This document shows, piece by piece, positions 39,011-41,614 of a DNA stretch of 41,614 bases (positions are counted from its first letter, which is position 1; every line of letters starts with the position of its first letter). Source of the DNA: Anaerolineae bacterium (GTDB lineage: Bacteria; Chloroflexota; Anaerolineae; Anaerolineales; Villigracilaceae); the NCBI GenBank assembly GCA_021324435.1, contig JAJPIZ010000022.1, forward strand, positions 1-41,614. The letters run 5' to 3'. The position numbers were made by a program, and so were the translations under genes. The notes beneath the pieces were generated by a model. It did no database searches and was not told the origin of the DNA. It worked only from the letters and a program-made list of their open reading frames with translations.

Positions 39011-41455
39011 ATGGGTGAAACGGAAACATTTGGAAAATGGCTTCGACATCGCCGTCGTGACCTGGACCTGACGCAAGAGGAGCTGGCTCGGCAGGTTGGT
39101 TGTGCCGCTATCACAATACGCAAAATCGAAGCAGATGAGATGCGCCCCTCCAAACAACTAGCTGAGGCGCTGGTGGGTCAGCTCGGGGTTCCAGGCAGTG
39201 AGAGGGATAAGTACCTGCGCTTTGCGCGAGGCGAGCCTCTTGCGATTCCATCTGCGGTGGCAGGCAACCACAATCTTCCACACTTTGTAAGCAGTTTCAT
39301 TGGCCGCCAGCGTGAAATATCGGAGATTAAGCAATTGATGAGCACCTCGCGGCTGATGACATTGACCGGTGCCGGCGGTTCCGGGAAAACACGCCTTGCC
39401 ATCGAAGTTGCCAGTCAGTCGTTCAGTCAGTTTCCTGACGGTGTTTGGTTGATTGACTTTGCGCCGTTGCGTGAAGCCAGTTTGATCCCGCAAACAGTTG
39501 CTTCAGTACTTGGAGTTCTTGAACAATCAGGTCGCTCGCCGATCCAAGTACTGAACGATTTCCTTCGTGCAAAAACTCTCTTGTTGATTTTTGATAACTG
39601 TGAACACCTGGCCGCGTCTTGTGCAGAAGTTGCAAATGAGTTGCTGCAACGATCCCAACATGTGCATCTGCTCTTGACCAGCCGGGAAGTATTGGGTGTC
39701 TTGGGAGAAGCCCAATACCGCGTGCCTTCGCTTTCGCTTCCCAATGGGAGTGAGCCACTCTCGCGTGAAACTCTGAATCAATTTGAAGCACCACGCTTGT
39801 TTATTGAACGTGCCCAGAGCATTCACCCTGCTTTTGATGTAAACGCGGCAAACTCGGAGGCGATTGCCCAAATTTGCCTGCGGTTGGATGGCATCCCTCT
39901 TGCGATCGAGCTGGCTGCGGCACGAGTTAAGACCCTGACCGTCGAGCATATTGCTGAGCGATTGGACGATCGTTTCAACTTGCTGACCACAGGGAATCGG
40001 TCTGCGCTCCCGCGGCATCAGACTTTACGGGCGACCCTTGATTGGGGTTATGAACTGCTCACTGAAGAGCAACGCATCCTTCTTCGACGTTTATCCGTAT
40101 TCCGCGGCGGATGGACCTTGGATGCGGCTGAAAACATCTGTGCAAGCGAGAACCATTGCATTGGAAATGTGGGTGTCTTTGAATTGTCCACCCGTTTGGC
40201 TGATCAATCCCTGTTGACTGTTGAACACCGCGCAGAAGGTGAGCGCTACAGCCTTTTGGAGACGGTGCGTGAGTACGCAAAAGAGAAGTTGATTGAGTCA
40301 GGCGAGGAAGAACAGATTCGCAAAGCCCAGCTGAACTTTTATGTCGGTCTGGCCGAAGAGGCAGAACTGAATTATCGGGGTCGCGAGCAAAAACGCTGGC
40401 TTCGTCTTATGGAGAACGAACGGGATAATTTTCGCTCATGTATGGATTACGCGCTTCGGTCGAGTCCCAATGAATTGGCGCCGCGTCTGATCGGTGCGGC
40501 ATTTTGGCTGTGGTTCTTCAGGGGTCCGTGGCGCGAAGGTCAAAGTTGGACCGAAGCCGCACTGACGCATAATTCCGATGGGCATACAGCGGCAAATGCC
40601 AAATTGCTCATGGCGTTGGGCCTCTTGAATTTTGCGCAATCCGATTATTCGGCTTCGAAAACCGCGCTGGATAAAAGCCTTGCCATTTGGCGGGAGGTGG
40701 ATAACAAATGGTGGTGCGCCTTCGTCCTGGGGTTTATGGCTTTGCCGATGCGAGTGTATGACCAGGAGACTGCATCTGCCTTGTTCCGAGAGAGTCTATT
40801 TATGGCCAAACAGACGAACGACAACTGGATCATGGCCTATTCAATGTGGAATAGCGGCGAAAATGAACTCAATCGTCAAAACCTGCCCGAGGCACAAGCA
40901 CTGCTTGAGGAAAGCCTTCAATTGTGTGATATCGTAGAGGACAAGTTGGTAAAACATGAGGTGCTTCGCACTTTAGGCGAGTTGGCTGAAACGAAATTGG
41001 AATATCGACACGCTGTAGCGTTGTATCAGCAGAGCCAGGCGATCATCGAGGAATTGGACACGCCGAGTATTTCGATGTTACATCTCGAGTTAGGCAGAGT
41101 CTTGCAACTGACAGGTGACAATAATCTGGCTGCCCGTCATTTCGCGGAAGAGATCATATGGTCCCGGCAGGCCGGCAACCAGGCCAGTTTGCTTCGGGCC
41201 CTGCAGGGGCTGGGTGCCGTTGCTGCGGCGCGCGGCCAGGCATACCGGGCCGTGTGCCTATTTGCCGCCGCTGAGGCATTGTTTTCCGGGTTGGGTTATA
41301 GCTTCGCCTTTAATCTCAATGAGACAGCCTGGCTGGAGCGTCACCTGCGCATAGCACAGGCCGAACTGGGTGAGGCTCAATTTTCTTCTGCAGAAATAAA
41401 GGGCCGAAGCATGAACCTGGATCAAGCGGTAGAATTTGCCCTGGAAGGGGTTTGA
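39011..41455 (+). CDS. XRE-type HTH / NB-ARC ATPase / TPR regulator (STAND protein)
   Basis: An 814-residue protein. Residues 8-60 are a Cro/C1-type helix-turn-helix (LDLTQEELARQVGCAAITIRK). An NB-ARC ATPase follows: FIGRQREI at 96-103, the Walker A motif GAGGSGKT at 120-127, Walker B LLLIFDNCEH at about 190-199, sensor LLTSRE, and GIPLAIELAAAR at about 294-305. Winged-helix and TPR-like helices occupy about 330-790. STAND proteins switch with nucleotide after ligand binding to the C-terminal repeats. It is a likely one-component regulator; its target is unknown. The rluB-like gene begins 12 nt later. Confidence 0.9.
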   Translation: MGETETFGKWLRHRRRDLDLTQEELARQVGCAAITIRKIEADEMRPSKQLAEALVGQLGVPGSERDKYLRFARGEPLAIPSAVAGNHNLPHFVSSFIGRQREISEIKQLMSTSRLMTLTGAGGSGKTRLAIEVASQSFSQFPDGVWLIDFAPLREASLIPQTVASVLGVLEQSGRSPIQVLNDFLRAKTLLLIFDNCEHLAASCAEVANELLQRSQHVHLLLTSREVLGVLGEAQYRVPSLSLPNGSEPLSRETLNQFEAPRLFIERAQSIHPAFDVNAANSEAIAQICLRLDGIPLAIELAAARVKTLTVEHIAERLDDRFNLLTTGNRSALPRHQTLRATLDWGYELLTEEQRILLRRLSVFRGGWTLDAAENICASENHCIGNVGVFELSTRLADQSLLTVEHRAEGERYSLLETVREYAKEKLIESGEEEQIRKAQLNFYVGLAEEAELNYRGREQKRWLRLMENERDNFRSCMDYALRSSPNELAPRLIGAAFWLWFFRGPWREGQSWTEAALTHNSDGHTAANAKLLMALGLLNFAQSDYSASKTALDKSLAIWREVDNKWWCAFVLGFMALPMRVYDQETASALFRESLFMAKQTNDNWIMAYSMWNSGENELNRQNLPEAQALLEESLQLCDIVEDKLVKHEVLRTLGELAETKLEYRHAVALYQQSQAIIEELDTPSISMLHLELGRVLQLTGDNNLAARHFAEEIIWSRQAGNQASLLRALQGLGAVAAARGQAYRAVCLFAAAEALFSGLGYSFAFNLNETAWLERHLRIAQAELGEAQFSSAEIKGRSMNLDQAVEFALEGV

Positions 41456-41467
41456 GATTTCAGTCTT

Positions 41468-41614
41468 ATGCCCGAACGTCTCCAAAAACTTTTAGCGCAG
41501 GCCGGTTACGGTTCGCGACGCGCCTGCGAGGAATTCATCAGTGCCGGGCGCGTGCGCGTCAATGGGCAGGTCGCGATCCTGGGCCAAAAAGCCGATCCCT
41601 CAGTGGACAAGATC
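41468..41614 (+). CDS. RsuA/RluB-family pseudouridine synthase, N-terminal fragment
   Basis: The first 49 residues are present before the window ends. They form an S4 RNA-binding domain ([20 protein letters not shown], then [19 protein letters not shown]), the usual start of RluB/RsuA enzymes that make pseudouridine in 23S or 16S rRNA. In many bacteria this gene follows scpB directly; here about 7.5 kb separates them. There is no strong ribosome binding site at ATG 41468, so it may depend on coupling with the regulator gene. Confidence 0.88.
   Translation, partial: MPERLQKLLAQAGYGSRRACEEFISAGRVRVNGQVAILGQKADPSVDKI

Noticed and set aside
33981..41455. Prophage or integrative element between scpB and rluB
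   Set aside because: No integrase, phage structural gene, tRNA or attachment-site repeat was seen at the edges, so only an accessory region is claimed.

Overview
The window looks like a chromosomal segment from a bacterium of moderate to high GC, most likely of the phylum Chloroflexota, class Anaerolineae. This is inferred from the character of the proteins: zinc-ribbon L24, zinc-type S14, S4 and L36, an S3 with a long insertion, small lipoproteins with LAC-type lipoboxes, a large XRE-NB-ARC-TPR regulator, and many intergenic palindromes. No rRNA, tRNA, CRISPR array, phage gene or complete insertion sequence was seen.

Region 1 (1-17276) is a nearly unbroken str-S10-spc-alpha ribosomal protein supercluster on the plus strand. 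The order is tuf (3' end), rpsJ, rplC, rplD, rplW, rplB, rpsS, rplV, rpsC, rplP, rpmC, rpsQ, rplN, rplX, rplE, rpsN, rpsH, rplF, rplR, rpsE, rpmD, rplO, secY, adk, map, rpmJ, rpsM, rpsK, rpsD, rpoA, rplQ, truA, rplM, rpsI. Most genes overlap or lie within 30 nt of each other. The few long spacers hold the interesting DNA. Three of them (rpsJ-rplC, rpsC-rplP, rplQ-truA), and the rpsI-mazG spacer just after, carry hairpins built from degenerate 7-nt words. A promoter precedes rpmJ, and a hairpin with a U-tract precedes rpoA. infA is missing from its usual place between map and rpmJ.

Region 2 (17368-24642) is a mixed set of housekeeping genes. It holds a methylase-MazG fusion, a nucleotidyltransferase, a DHFR/RibD-like reductase, a Nudix hydrolase, a soluble cyclic-nucleotide-domain histidine kinase, an adenosine-specific-kinase family protein, a secreted phosphoesterase lipoprotein and rsmD. 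Two spacers here contain inverted-repeat-bounded elements that resemble MITEs.

Region 3 (24639-33333) is mostly cell-surface work. It holds a GT-C membrane glycosyltransferase, an MBOAT plus AlgJ/AlgX-like O-acetylation pair, a hotdog thioesterase, a small unknown protein, a GtrA-like flippase, a UDP-glucuronate decarboxylase-like enzyme, a lipoprotein joining a ubiquitin-like domain and a G5 domain to a beta-propeller, and another small lipoprotein.

Region 4 (33371-41614) opens with scpB and ends with the start of an RsuA/RluB-family pseudouridine synthase, which is often the neighbour of scpB. About 7.5 kb of other genes lie between them: a membrane protein, an alpha/beta hydrolase, a TPR gene broken by two frameshifts, a long-chain acyl-CoA ligase, a family 2 glycosyltransferase and an 814-residue XRE-NB-ARC-TPR regulator.

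The most unusual signal is the set of heptamer-periodic hairpins placed between essential genes. The next are the rpsJ-rplC leader-like spacer, the rpoA attenuator candidate, the MITE-like elements and the S3 insertion.
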